Program-made: the position numbers and the translations under genes
The notes under the pieces: generated by a model
Databases searched by the model: none
Told to the model about the DNA's origin: nothing
Seen by the model: the letters and a program-made list of their open reading frames with translations, nothing else
Assembly: GCF_029893365.1 (NCBI RefSeq)
Contig: NZ_JARXUZ010000001.1
Coordinates: forward strand, 2,728,001-2,792,000
DNA: 64,000 nt
Origin: Cryobacterium sp. CG_9.6
GTDB lineage: Bacteria > Actinomycetota > Actinomycetes > Actinomycetales > Microbacteriaceae
Direction: 5' to 3'
Shown here: piece by piece, positions 43,009 to 52,066 of the stretch
Numbering within the stretch: the stretch's first letter is position 1
How the letters are laid out: each line of letters starts with the position of its first letter

Positions 43009-44937
43009 TTACCCCACGGCTGGCAGCGCCGGATAATCCGAGACGGTCACCGGAGTGCTGGTGTTGCCGATATTCGATGAGCCTCCCACACCGTTGACGA
43101 CGTTGGAGATGCCGCCCGCACCCCGGTTGGGATCGAGGAAGATCGTGGTCATATTGTGGAGGCTCCCGGGGGCCAGGGTCTCCGGCACCTCGAACGCATT
43201 TGCCGCGAAGATGTCGACGCCCTGGTTGAAGAAGCTGTAACTGCCAAGCGCGGATGCCGTGAACGTGGTGACAGAGTCTGCAACCTTCAACGCGGACCAG
43301 CCAAGAACGTCTGGCGCCTGCATCCACGATTCCTGGCTCGGCGGGTCATAGGCCAACTCGTTCTGGAAGAAGACAATCTCGCCGCCGTTGCCTTTCCAGA
43401 TCACGTTGTGCTCCTGGTAATGCTCCACGAAGAGTCCGGTAGCGGTCACATTGTCGCCGTTGACGATCACGCCGTTCTTGGCGGTATTGATGGTCCAGCC
43501 CACCGTGCCGGCAATGCCGTGGTCTGCGCGCCAGGCCCAGATGTCATCGAGGATGACGTGGTCACTATTGACCTGCAAACTGACGTCGGCCTTACCAACA
43601 TTCGGTCCGCCGATCCGGAAGAACACATCCTGCAGGGCGGTCGGGTTGGCCGCACTGGTGGTCGACTTCTTCTCCTTCGACGTCTTGCTGCTGCCGATCT
43701 GCAGCAGCACCGGGGAATTCTTTGTACCCGCATCAAACGTTATTCCGGCGATGTCCACACCCGGGACATCCGGGACCGTCATGACGACTGCACCCTTCAT
43801 CGCGGTCAGTGTGGCAATACCCATACCCAGCACAACGGTGTCGGCCGTTTTTACCTCGATCGTCTTGTCGATGGGATACACACCCGGTGTGAAGAGCAGG
43901 TTCTGACCTTTTCTCAGCTGCTTGTTGATGGTCTGAACCGAATCGGTGGGCTGTGCCACGTAGAACTGGGACAGCGGAATACTGCGGCCCGGCGTGGGCC
44001 CGTTCTCCCACGTTGTCCCGGTGGTGTTGATGCCGGCAGCCGGAACGAACACGTTATAGGTGCCATCAGCATCGATATAGAGGTAGGGCTTTTCTTTGCT
44101 CGCCGGGGTCTGGTCGAGCGTCGTGTACGGACCACACACGTCGGTGACGGCCGGAAAACACTCCGCCGGCGCGCCGGTGACGCCGGAGAACACCTGGTTC
44201 CACACCCCGTTCGACCAGCCACCGATACTGCTGTTGCGCACGATGTACTGCTGCTGGGACCCGTTAATGACAAAGCCGGTCTTCGAATCGGCAATGAAAC
44301 CGCCACTGGCATACTGCGGACCGTCGCTGCAGTAGTCCATCAGCGAGAGGTTGCCGCCGGTGATGTTCACCCGGCGCATCGGCGATGCCTGCGATGCGGC
44401 CCAGAAGTTTGCTGACGACCGGCACCCCTCACCGCCCATGACGTTGATGGTGAGGTTCGACATCGAGCGCCAGAAGTTATCCAACGCGATGCATCCGGAT
44501 TCGGGACGGCACCGGTTATAGACATCCACATGGCCGTTGATGGTGACATCGGTGGGGTTTTGACCTAGGCCCGCCACCTCGGTGTAGTACCCGACCTGGA
44601 TCAACAGCGGTTGCTCAGCGCTGCCGTAACTTCCGGGCTTGAAGAGCAGCGCGTACCGATTCGTGCCCATTTCGTCATTGATCTGCTGATCTTTGATCGC
44701 ATCGACTTCGGCCTGAATCTGGCTGGTGGACATGCTCGGGTCGAAGATTCGTACGTTGGGCCCAAAATCCGGTTGACCGGCGCTCGGTTGACCGGCGCTC
44801 GGTGCATTGGCCGGAACCGCCAGGGCGGGCGATGCGCTGGTGAACGCGAGTGCTGCGACCAGTGCGCTGGCCGCCACCAGGGCAAACAACCGGCGTCGTT
44901 CAGGAGGAGCGGAAGACGTGACATGTGTCAGCGACAT
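43009..44937 (-). CDS. Secreted right-handed beta-helix protein, GH55-like
   Basis: A 642-aa exported protein. The signal peptide has RRRLFALVAASALVAALAF and cleavage after ASPALA. A short linker contains a tandem SAGQP repeat. Two beta-helix halves follow, with FKPGSYGSAEQPLLIQVGYY and TDVTINGHVDVYNRC early and ANPTALQDVFFRIGGPNVGK later. These resemble the family of exo-beta-1,3-glucanases (GH55) often misannotated as adenylyl cyclase or coagulation factor 5/8. The hydrolytic residue cannot be placed by eye. A LacI/CebR-like operator lies 35-48 bp upstream, supporting carbohydrate control. Confidence 0.75.
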   Translation of the reverse strand: MSLTHVTSSAPPERRRLFALVAASALVAALAFTSASPALAVPANAPSAGQPSAGQPDFGPNVRIFDPSMSTSQIQAEVDAIKDQQINDEMGTNRYALLFKPGSYGSAEQPLLIQVGYYTEVAGLGQNPTDVTINGHVDVYNRCRPESGCIALDNFWRSMSNLTINVMGGEGCRSSANFWAASQASPMRRVNITGGNLSLMDYCSDGPQYASGGFIADSKTGFVINGSQQQYIVRNSSIGGWSNGVWNQVFSGVTGAPAECFPAVTDVCGPYTTLDQTPASKEKPYLYIDADGTYNVFVPAAGINTTGTTWENGPTPGRSIPLSQFYVAQPTDSVQTINKQLRKGQNLLFTPGVYPIDKTIEVKTADTVVLGMGIATLTAMKGAVVMTVPDVPGVDIAGITFDAGTKNSPVLLQIGSSKTSKEKKSTTSAANPTALQDVFFRIGGPNVGKADVSLQVNSDHVILDDIWAWRADHGIAGTVGWTINTAKNGVIVNGDNVTATGLFVEHYQEHNVIWKGNGGEIVFFQNELAYDPPSQESWMQAPDVLGWSALKVADSVTTFTASALGSYSFFNQGVDIFAANAFEVPETLAPGSLHNMTTIFLDPNRGAGGISNVVNGVGGSSNIGNTSTPVTVSDYPALPAVG

Positions 44938-44971
44938 TGCTGGCCTGCTTTCTGAAGAAGGATTCCGCGCG

Positions 44972-44985
44972 TGAGAGCGCTCTCA
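44972..44985. promoter_or_regulatory. LacI/CebR-like operator
   Basis: TGAGAGCGCTCTCA is a perfect 14-bp palindrome with the central CG typical of LacI-family sites; Streptomyces CebR binds TGGGAGCGCTCCCA. It lies 35 bp before the GH55-like start. The cognate regulator is not in the window. Confidence 0.75.
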
Positions 44986-45172
44986 GCATGAGAGTAGTGC
45001 CCTCGACCCGCCACGTCAACCGCTTGCAGAACGAACGGGGAGGTGCGGCCGGTCGTGCGAAAACTCTGTCGCTGAAACGTCTCGATCGGGTCTCCTCACA
45101 CTGGCGTCGTGCAGAATAGGACAGCGAAGCCGTGGGCTTAGGCCAGAACCGAGCAGCGCAGGAAGACTGACT

Positions 45173-45991
45173 ATGACGAAGACCATCATCATTACCGGTG
45201 CCAGCGACGGTATTGGCGCCGCAGCCGCCCGGCAGCTCTCGGCCAACGGCCATCGCGTCGTGGTTGTGGGTCGCTCCGCAGCCAAAACGGCTGCGGTTGC
45301 AACGGAGATCGGGGCGGAATACTTTGTTGCCGACTTCGCCGAGCTGTCTCAGGTTCGACGACTCGCGGATCAACTTCTGGCGGCCTATCCGTCAATTGAT
45401 GTGCTCGCAGACAACGCCGGCGGCATCATGGGCGAACGCACCCTCACCGTCGACGGCTACGAAAAGACGTTCCAGGTCAACCACCTGGCGACGTTTCTGC
45501 TTACGACCCTGCTGCTGCCCAGTCTTGAGGCGGGCGGAGCCACCGTTATTCAGACGTCCAGCAGGGCTGCGCGTTTGTATGGAAAGTTTGACATCCACGA
45601 TCTCCAGAACGCGCACGGTTACGCACCGCAGACAGCCTACGGAAATGCCAAGCTCGCGAACATTCTTTTCACGAAAGAACTGCAGCGCCGGTACTCCGGG
45701 CGGGGAATCGCGGCGGTCGCATTCCATCCCGGCGTGGTGGGCACCAACTTTGCCAGCGACACGACCCACATTATGCGCCGGCTGTACCACGGCCCGCTGA
45801 AGCGGCTGCTCACCCTCACCCCAACAGCCGGAGCCGACCAGCTGGTGTGGCTGGCTGAGGGCACCCCGGGAGTCACCTTCGAACCCGGAGGTTACTACGA
45901 GTCCCGAAAGCTGGCCACACGGGTAAATGCAGCGCAGAACGACGCGCGCCTTGCCGAACAGCTGTGGGACGAATCGGCCGCACTGGTGTGA
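45173..45991 (+). CDS. Short-chain dehydrogenase/reductase
   Basis: A 272-aa NAD(P)-dependent oxidoreductase. The cofactor loop is TGASDGIGAAAA at residue 8. DNAGGIMG stands in place of NNAG, and the catalytic YGNAK fits YxxxK. It resembles the retinol-dehydrogenase-like, WW-domain oxidoreductase-like SDR subgroup. Substrate unknown. Followed by a cysteine hydrolase gene 70 bp downstream on the same strand. Confidence 0.88.
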   Translation: MTKTIIITGASDGIGAAAARQLSANGHRVVVVGRSAAKTAAVATEIGAEYFVADFAELSQVRRLADQLLAAYPSIDVLADNAGGIMGERTLTVDGYEKTFQVNHLATFLLTTLLLPSLEAGGATVIQTSSRAARLYGKFDIHDLQNAHGYAPQTAYGNAKLANILFTKELQRRYSGRGIAAVAFHPGVVGTNFASDTTHIMRRLYHGPLKRLLTLTPTAGADQLVWLAEGTPGVTFEPGGYYESRKLATRVNAAQNDARLAEQLWDESAALV

Positions 45992-46061
45992 CCGGTCGCC
46001 TCAGCCAGCACCGCTCGTGGCAGGCAGCCCACTTTTCAGCTGCACTTGTCATACTGACCAC

Positions 46062-46604
46062 ATGACTCGTGCACTCATCATCATTGATATTCAGCGTGAC
46101 TATTTTGCCGGCGGTGCGTTACCGCTGGTCGAACCGGATGCCGCGGCCACAGCTGCGCATGCTGTTCTTGAATCATTCCGCGCCTCTGGCGAACCGGTGG
46201 TGCATATCTTTCACGTGGCCACGGACCCGGCAGCTACGTTCTTCCTGCCCGGAACTCCCGGTATCGAAATCCACCCTCTCGTCACACCCCTCGACGGTGA
46301 GATCGTCCTGGAGAAGCACCAACCCAACAGTTTCATCGGTACCGACCTCGCGAACGTGCTGGCCAACACCGGTGCCGACGAACTGGTCGTCGTCGGCATG
46401 ATGAGCAGCATGTGCGTGGATTCAACCGTCCGCGCCGCCGCCGAACACGGTTTCACTGTGACCGTCGTGCACGATGCGTGCGCCGCGCCGGATCTGACCT
46501 TCGGGCACACGGTCATTCCGGGCGCCACGGTGCATGCGTCCTTCATGGCCGCCCTGCACGGCAGCTTTGCCACCGTCGTCCCGAGCGCCGCACTGGTGAG
46601 CTGA
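46062..46604 (+). CDS. Isochorismatase-family cysteine hydrolase
   Basis: A 180-aa hydrolase of the nicotinamidase-like family. The catalytic triad is visible: Asp9 in LIIIDIQRDYF, a Lys in LEKHQPNSF, and the Cys in GMMSSMCVDST preceded by the usual turn. Start at the ATG at 46062 rather than the longer frame, because the family begins with TRALIIIDIQ. Substrate undetermined (nicotinamide, amide or ureidoacrylate types share this fold). Confidence 0.87.
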   Translation: MTRALIIIDIQRDYFAGGALPLVEPDAAATAAHAVLESFRASGEPVVHIFHVATDPAATFFLPGTPGIEIHPLVTPLDGEIVLEKHQPNSFIGTDLANVLANTGADELVVVGMMSSMCVDSTVRAAAEHGFTVTVVHDACAAPDLTFGHTVIPGATVHASFMAALHGSFATVVPSAALVS

Positions 46605-46626
46605 CCTCCTCAGGCGCCGCACCCGG

Positions 46627-48192
46627 TCATCGTCGGGCCGGCAGGTGTGAGTAGTCGGGAAAGTTGCCGAAGAGGCGTTCCTCTGATCCGGTGAGCCCCT
46701 GAGTGACGGCGCGCACGAGCAGATCGCCGCCTACAAATGCTCCCTTCCACGAGGCGCCAAGCCCCCCAAAAACCTCCTCCCGGTCGCCTCGACTCCGTGT
46801 CTTATTGATGCCCACCTTGAATGCCCGCAACTCTTCGGACATCCGGGCGGCGAGGTCGAGGTCGTCGGTGGCAATGGATGCCACGAGGTTACCGTTGCTG
46901 ACATTCATCGCCGCCAAAAGTTCGGCCTCGGTGTCGACCAACACGATCGAGTCCAACGGCCCAAACGGTTCCGCGTGGTGCAGAGACCAGGACCGTGAGG
47001 GGTCCAGCACCGTTGCCGGGGCAATGTAGGCGCTTCGGTCCTGCCCGTCAAGGAATGTTCCCGCGGTGAGGTCACCGCGGTACAGGGGCGCGGCGCCCTT
47101 ATCCAGGGCCTCCTCGAACTGCTCATACAGCGCCACGGCCTTCGTAGCGTGAATAACGGGACCAAAGTCGAGTTCGGGCAGCGGATCATCGTCTGCGGCC
47201 ACCGCCAACGGGTGCCCGAACCGAAGTCCGCGCACAACCGGCAGATAGCAGTCGAGAAACTGCGGGAGCAGGCGGCGCTGCACAACATAGCGCGGGTAGG
47301 CGGTGCATCGTTGCTTGGCGTACTCAAACCCTTTCTGCAGCTGTGGCGCCAGCTGATCCCACTGGGAGAAGTCCCAGATACCCCACGCATTCAGCCCTTC
47401 CTGCTCCAGAATGTGCCGCCGACCCGTGTCGGCCAGACTGACCGCGGCCTTGCGACCGTTCGAGCGTCCTCCGACGAAGGCGAGGGCACCGATCTCGGGT
47501 GACTGAATCAAGATCTCGCCCAGATGCGACCCCACTCCAGAGATGAGGGTGACGGGTACTCCCGCGCGGCGCATGAGTGCATGCGCGAGCGTGAGCGCAT
47601 GGAAGCCGCCCTGCGAGGGTGTCTTGGCGATCACGGCATTACCTGCAAGCGCTTGCACGAGCTCGGCGTGCACCTGCACGCTCAGGGGGTAGTTCCAGGA
47701 CGCAATGTTCGACACCGGGCCGGACAGCGCCGTTCTCTCGTCGGGCGTGCCCGCAAGAAGCTGACGACTGATGTTCTCGAGATACCAGCGCACTCCGTCA
47801 ACGCACCGGTCCACGTCGGCCAGCGCGATCCGCCACGGCTTGCCGATCTCCCACACCAGCATCAGGGCGAGCAGCTCTCGCTCCATTTCAATGAGGTCAA
47901 CAGCGGCCCGCACGCGCTCAATTCGCTCGGCCAGAGGAACAATGAACCAGCGAATATGCTCTTCGGCTGCCAGGCGCACCGCGTCCATCGCTACGGAATG
48001 GTCGACGCGCGGCGGTCCGGCGATGACGGTCCCATCGATCGGCGACTGGTGGATGCCCTGATCGCCGAGATTCACCCACTCACCACCGATGAGGTTACGC
48101 AGTCCAGTGGCTTGGAACGCCTCGGGCGCGACGGCTTGGCTGCGGGCGGAGACCTCGGCCCAGGTGGTGCCCGGTTTGATTCGGAGTGACAT
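46627..48192 (-). CDS. Aldehyde dehydrogenase family protein
   Basis: A 521-aa NAD(P)-dependent aldehyde dehydrogenase fold. The catalytic Cys lies in AKQRCTAYPR and the general-base Glu in LEQEGLNAWG, in the unusual setting LEQEG instead of ELGGK. The cofactor region ASWNYPLSVQVHAELVQAL is divergent from classical NAD-binding text. It could be a member of an uncharacterised actinobacterial subfamily. ATG 48192 is used; the longer frame upstream overlaps no other gene but has poor composition. Convergent with the hydrolase, 22 bp apart. Confidence 0.82.
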   Translation of the reverse strand: MSLRIKPGTTWAEVSARSQAVAPEAFQATGLRNLIGGEWVNLGDQGIHQSPIDGTVIAGPPRVDHSVAMDAVRLAAEEHIRWFIVPLAERIERVRAAVDLIEMERELLALMLVWEIGKPWRIALADVDRCVDGVRWYLENISRQLLAGTPDERTALSGPVSNIASWNYPLSVQVHAELVQALAGNAVIAKTPSQGGFHALTLAHALMRRAGVPVTLISGVGSHLGEILIQSPEIGALAFVGGRSNGRKAAVSLADTGRRHILEQEGLNAWGIWDFSQWDQLAPQLQKGFEYAKQRCTAYPRYVVQRRLLPQFLDCYLPVVRGLRFGHPLAVAADDDPLPELDFGPVIHATKAVALYEQFEEALDKGAAPLYRGDLTAGTFLDGQDRSAYIAPATVLDPSRSWSLHHAEPFGPLDSIVLVDTEAELLAAMNVSNGNLVASIATDDLDLAARMSEELRAFKVGINKTRSRGDREEVFGGLGASWKGAFVGGDLLVRAVTQGLTGSEERLFGNFPDYSHLPARR

Positions 48193-48395
48193 CTTTGTCC
48201 AATGTGGGGAGGGGACGGCACCGAGGCCGGCCCAACGGAAAAGCATCTAACACACAACATCCACGGAGGCGGAACAGATGATTTCTCAGACTGTGACCCA
48301 CTGAGGTGTTGGGATCTGGATGGTTTCGATGCTACTACTGGCATGCACCTGAGACAGCGTTGCGGGTGTTCTGGGGGCGAACACAGAGATAACCC

Positions 48396-48424
48396 CCGGT
48401 CGCCCTCATTCCGAGGGCGACCGG
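48396..48424. terminator. Bidirectional terminator candidate downstream of the sulfatase
   Basis: Perfect 12-bp arms (48396-48407 with 48413-48424) and a 5-nt loop. It lies 24 bp after the sulfatase stop; the ALDH gene starts on the far side. Confidence 0.75.
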
Positions 48425-48448
48425 AGGGTACAGGAATGCTACTCCTCG

Positions 48449-50842
48449 CTAGTTTGTGTCGATCGTTTGGCTCTTGGGTCGGGCATCAGCTCGAGCGCGC
48501 TGTGGCACGGTATATGCGACACCCACGGTGTCGATCTGTCCGTCGAAGGCAAAGGGCATCCGGTCAACGTATGCTCTCGAGACTGCTCCACCGTAGGCGC
48601 GCCCAATGTCGAGGCAGTCATTACCTGAGAACAGCAGTGGAGCGCTCACCGGAACCTGACCGGATCCGACCTCCACGCCATCGACCCGCAGGGTCACGTG
48701 CAGCGGACCGCCGGGTCGCCGCTCCACGTAATCGGTCTCGATCTCGACGGTGTGGACGCCAGCCTCAACGGGGGAAGCCGATGAGATCTTCGTCCGCTGG
48801 ATCAGGAACAGGTTGTACTCGTAGACAAGCACCCCCTCCATGAAAAAGCAGGTGAGGCCCCCGCCGGCGCCGCCGAGCTTGTAGAGCACGCCGTTCGCTC
48901 GCTCGGGGGCGTCGAGTTGGATCTTCACCGTATTGGGCCGGTTACCGAGAGCTGGCGCGCAGAACTCGGGCACTCGCACAGTATCTCCGGTCATCTCCCA
49001 CTCTGTGTACGGAGGGAGGATACGGTCTTCCGGGTGCATCACCGGAACCCAGAGCCCCGCACCAATGGGCAGAACATCGTTGCGCGCCGCTTCGATCGCG
49101 AAGATCTCCTTCATGGCGGCTAGCTTCGCTGGGTTGTCAGCAGCGAGGTCGTGCGCCTGGCTCCAGTCTCGGTCGAGATCGTAAAGCTCCCAGCGGTCAT
49201 TATCGGGCGTCCACTTCTTGATGCCCGGCGGTAGCCCTTGCAGCCAGGGGAGGCGTGGTCCCGCCGTGGAGGCCATCCAGCCATCACAATAAATGCTACG
49301 GCTGGCCATGATCTCGAAATACTGCGTGCGGCGGCGGCCTGCGGCGGCAGGCTTGTCGATCGAATACGCCAGACTGATCCCGTCAATCGGGTCCTGCGGG
49401 ATGCCGTTAACCGTGTCGGGATGAGAGATTCCGAGGATGTCATAAATGGTTGGCACAATGTCGATCACGTGATGGAACTGAGTTCGTGGAACTGGATCAG
49501 GCTCAATGCGTTTGGGCCAGCTCACGACCATCGGGTTACGGGTGCCGCCGAGGTGAGAAGCCATCAGCTTCATTCCTTGGTAGGGCGACGAACCCGCCCA
49601 GGCCCACGCGGCATGATACTGATTGTCGGTTGCCGGTGTGCCCAACGCGTCCAGCCCACCCAATTCGTCGAGCGCGTTGAGGTGCTGTTCAATTGTGGAG
49701 GGGATACCGTTCTGCGCGAGGAGCTCGCTGATTGTGCCGTTTTGCCCCTCACCAGAAGATCCGTTATCTCCCCAGATATACATGACGATCGTGTTGTCCT
49801 TGTAGCCGAGACGTTCCACCTCGTCGAGTAGCCGACCCGCCTGCACATCGGCGTGCTCACCGAATCCCGCCGCAATCTCCATCAACCGAGCCTGAAACGG
49901 CTTCTGGTCGTCGGGAATGTCATCCCACGCCGCCAGCGAGTCCGGTCGCGGAGTCAACTCGGCATCCTGCGGAACCCAGCCTGCCGACTTCGCCCCTTCG
50001 AGCGCCTTCACGCGATAAGCGTCCCACCCGTCGTCGAAAGCGCCCGCGTATTTGTCCGCCCACTCCTTCATGATGTGGTGCGGTCCGTGCAGACACCCCG
50101 TCGCCCAGTACATGAAGAACGGCTTGTCGGGGCTGATCGCCTTATGGTCACGCAGCCATCCGACGGCGTCGTCGGCGATGTCCGCACTGAGGTGGTAACC
50201 CTCCTCGGGTGACTTGGGCGGCAGCACTGACGTGGTGTTGCGCACGAGGTTGGGCTCGTACTGGGAGGCCTCACCCGCCAGGAAACCGTAGAAGTACTCA
50301 AACCCGCAGCCGGTGGGCCACCGATCGAACGGGCCCGCTTTCGTCGTCTCCTCGGCGGGAGTGTTGTGCCACTTACCCCACGCGCCCGTTGAGTACCCGT
50401 AGTTGCGAAGCACCTCCGCTATCGTGGCGCTGCTTTTGGGGATGTGGCCGGAGTATCCGTCCCAGTCGTTCGCGAGTTCAGCGATTTGGCCCGCACCCAC
50501 CCGATGGTGATTGCGACCAGTCAGCAAGGACGCTCGAGTGGGAGAGCACATCGCTGTGGTGTGGAAACGGTTATACCCGATTCCCTCCGCGCGCACGCGG
50601 TCGAGTGTCGTTGTCGTGATCGCACCACCGAATGTAGACGGGAGGGCCGGCCCGGCGTCGTCGATGAGAATAATCAGCACGTTTGGTGCATCCTGTGGCA
50701 GGTGGTGCTCGGGTGGCAACGGCGAATACGTCGAATCGGCCAATGTTCGGCCGGCGGTGCTTCCCGACGGCTTCGGCGGGAACGGCAACGTTCGTGTTGG
50801 CGGCAACGGGCTGCCGATGACGGTGCGGGGTGCAGCGTTCAT
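48449..50842 (-). CDS. Type I (formylglycine-dependent) sulfatase
   Basis: A 797-aa arylsulfatase. The active-site motif CSPTRASLLTGR has Cys99, which must be oxidised to formylglycine. Calcium ligands lie in LIILIDDAG at about 57 and in MYIWGDNGSSG. A C-terminal beta-sandwich of about 200 residues gives the larger AtsA-like size. The start at 50842 has AAGGAG 6 nt upstream. No signal peptide is visible, so it may be cytosolic or use another route. The FGE-type gene starts 277 bp away divergently. Confidence 0.92.
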   Translation of the reverse strand: MNAAPRTVIGSPLPPTRTLPFPPKPSGSTAGRTLADSTYSPLPPEHHLPQDAPNVLIILIDDAGPALPSTFGGAITTTTLDRVRAEGIGYNRFHTTAMCSPTRASLLTGRNHHRVGAGQIAELANDWDGYSGHIPKSSATIAEVLRNYGYSTGAWGKWHNTPAEETTKAGPFDRWPTGCGFEYFYGFLAGEASQYEPNLVRNTTSVLPPKSPEEGYHLSADIADDAVGWLRDHKAISPDKPFFMYWATGCLHGPHHIMKEWADKYAGAFDDGWDAYRVKALEGAKSAGWVPQDAELTPRPDSLAAWDDIPDDQKPFQARLMEIAAGFGEHADVQAGRLLDEVERLGYKDNTIVMYIWGDNGSSGEGQNGTISELLAQNGIPSTIEQHLNALDELGGLDALGTPATDNQYHAAWAWAGSSPYQGMKLMASHLGGTRNPMVVSWPKRIEPDPVPRTQFHHVIDIVPTIYDILGISHPDTVNGIPQDPIDGISLAYSIDKPAAAGRRRTQYFEIMASRSIYCDGWMASTAGPRLPWLQGLPPGIKKWTPDNDRWELYDLDRDWSQAHDLAADNPAKLAAMKEIFAIEAARNDVLPIGAGLWVPVMHPEDRILPPYTEWEMTGDTVRVPEFCAPALGNRPNTVKIQLDAPERANGVLYKLGGAGGGLTCFFMEGVLVYEYNLFLIQRTKISSASPVEAGVHTVEIETDYVERRPGGPLHVTLRVDGVEVGSGQVPVSAPLLFSGNDCLDIGRAYGGAVSRAYVDRMPFAFDGQIDTVGVAYTVPQRARADARPKSQTIDTN

Positions 50843-51119
50843 GTGGGTCTCCTTCGTTTTCCCCATCTCGCCTCACAAGGTTGGCCTGCGCGACCCCTGA
50901 CTCGACGAAGCCCGGCATCCGGTGGATACCGTGCAATGCGTAACCCCGAACCATGCAAGAAGTCCGTGGCTCGCGTCGTTCACCAGCTGGTGCGACATTA
51001 GCCCGAGTGCAGAGGCGCGACAAGGACCTGCAGAATCGCAAAACCGACTGCCAGAACAAGTACAGAGCTGGCCATACTGATTCGGTGACGGGCTATTTTT
51101 CTTGGAAGGGACTGCCGAC

Positions 51120-52019
51120 ATGCAACGCATCGCCAGCGGAGATTTTCTGATGGGCAGTAATAAGTACTACCCAGACGAGCGCCCTGTTCATTCCCGTCAT
51201 GTTGCCGCGTTTGAAATCGATGTCGCACCGGTCACCAACCTCGAGTTCGCAGCATTCGTGAATACGACCGGGTACGTGACCATCGCTGAACGCCTCCTCG
51301 ATCCTGCTGACTACCCGCACGCCGACATCGCAGATCTCGTCCCCGGCGCCCTCGTCTTTCGACCAACGAACGGCCCCGTGGATTTACGTGATTGGCGGCA
51401 ATGGTGGGACTGGGTCCCCGACGCCTGCTGGAAGGCACCCGCCGGACCGGGCTCGAGCGTCAACGATCGGCCGCAGCATCCTGTTGTTCAGATCGCGTTC
51501 GAGGATGCGACCAACTACGCAGCGTGGGTCGGCAAGCGTCTGCCGACCGAGGCCGAATGGGAGTTCGCGGCACGAGGCGGACTCGACGGTGCGCGGTTTG
51601 CCTGGGGTGATCACCCAGACACCGACACGCTCCGCGGCAATCACTGGCAGGGCGATTTCCCGTATCGCAACACGGGTGCTTCAGGCTGGTTCGGCACGTC
51701 GCCAGTCGGCACTTTTGCCCCGAATCCCTTCGGACTCGTGGACATGATCGGCAACGTGTGGGAGTGGACAAGCGACTATTACTCGTTCCAACACGTTCCG
51801 CCGAGCACCACGAGTCCGGTCGACGCGGGCGGCCGACACAGCCTCCTGGCCAGCGCTGAATCGGGATCATCGATTCCCCGCCGGGTACTGAAAGGCGGCT
51901 CGCACCTGTGTGCGCCCGAATACTGTTTGCGTTACCGCCCCGCTGCTCGGTCTCCCCAGGCCGAGGACACGGCGACGACCCACATCGGCTTCCGCTGCGC
52001 CCGAAGCGTGACCGCGTGA
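51120..52019 (+). CDS. Formylglycine-generating enzyme (sulfatase-modifying)
   Basis: A 299-aa member of the FGE/SUMF1 family. It has RLPTEAEWEFAARGG, the central GNVWEWTSDYY, and the end signature GFRCARS. The two redox cysteines are Cys264 and Cys269 in SHLCAPEYCLRYRPAAR, with the five-residue spacing of Streptomyces FGE. It would convert Cys99 of the neighbouring sulfatase into formylglycine. ATG 51120 has GGAAGGG 9 nt upstream; a TTG at 51102 is possible. Confidence 0.92.
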   Translation: MQRIASGDFLMGSNKYYPDERPVHSRHVAAFEIDVAPVTNLEFAAFVNTTGYVTIAERLLDPADYPHADIADLVPGALVFRPTNGPVDLRDWRQWWDWVPDACWKAPAGPGSSVNDRPQHPVVQIAFEDATNYAAWVGKRLPTEAEWEFAARGGLDGARFAWGDHPDTDTLRGNHWQGDFPYRNTGASGWFGTSPVGTFAPNPFGLVDMIGNVWEWTSDYYSFQHVPPSTTSPVDAGGRHSLLASAESGSSIPRRVLKGGSHLCAPEYCLRYRPAARSPQAEDTATTHIGFRCARSVTA

Positions 52020-52066
52020 CCGGTGCGTACTTCCACGCGCTCGGCGTGTGCGCTAGAGCATCAGGG

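Noticed and set aside
50998..51075. 25-aa hydrophobic peptide frame upstream of the sulfatase (minus strand)
   Set aside because: It looks like a membrane peptide but has no ribosome binding site and lies in a promoter region; not enough to call a gene.
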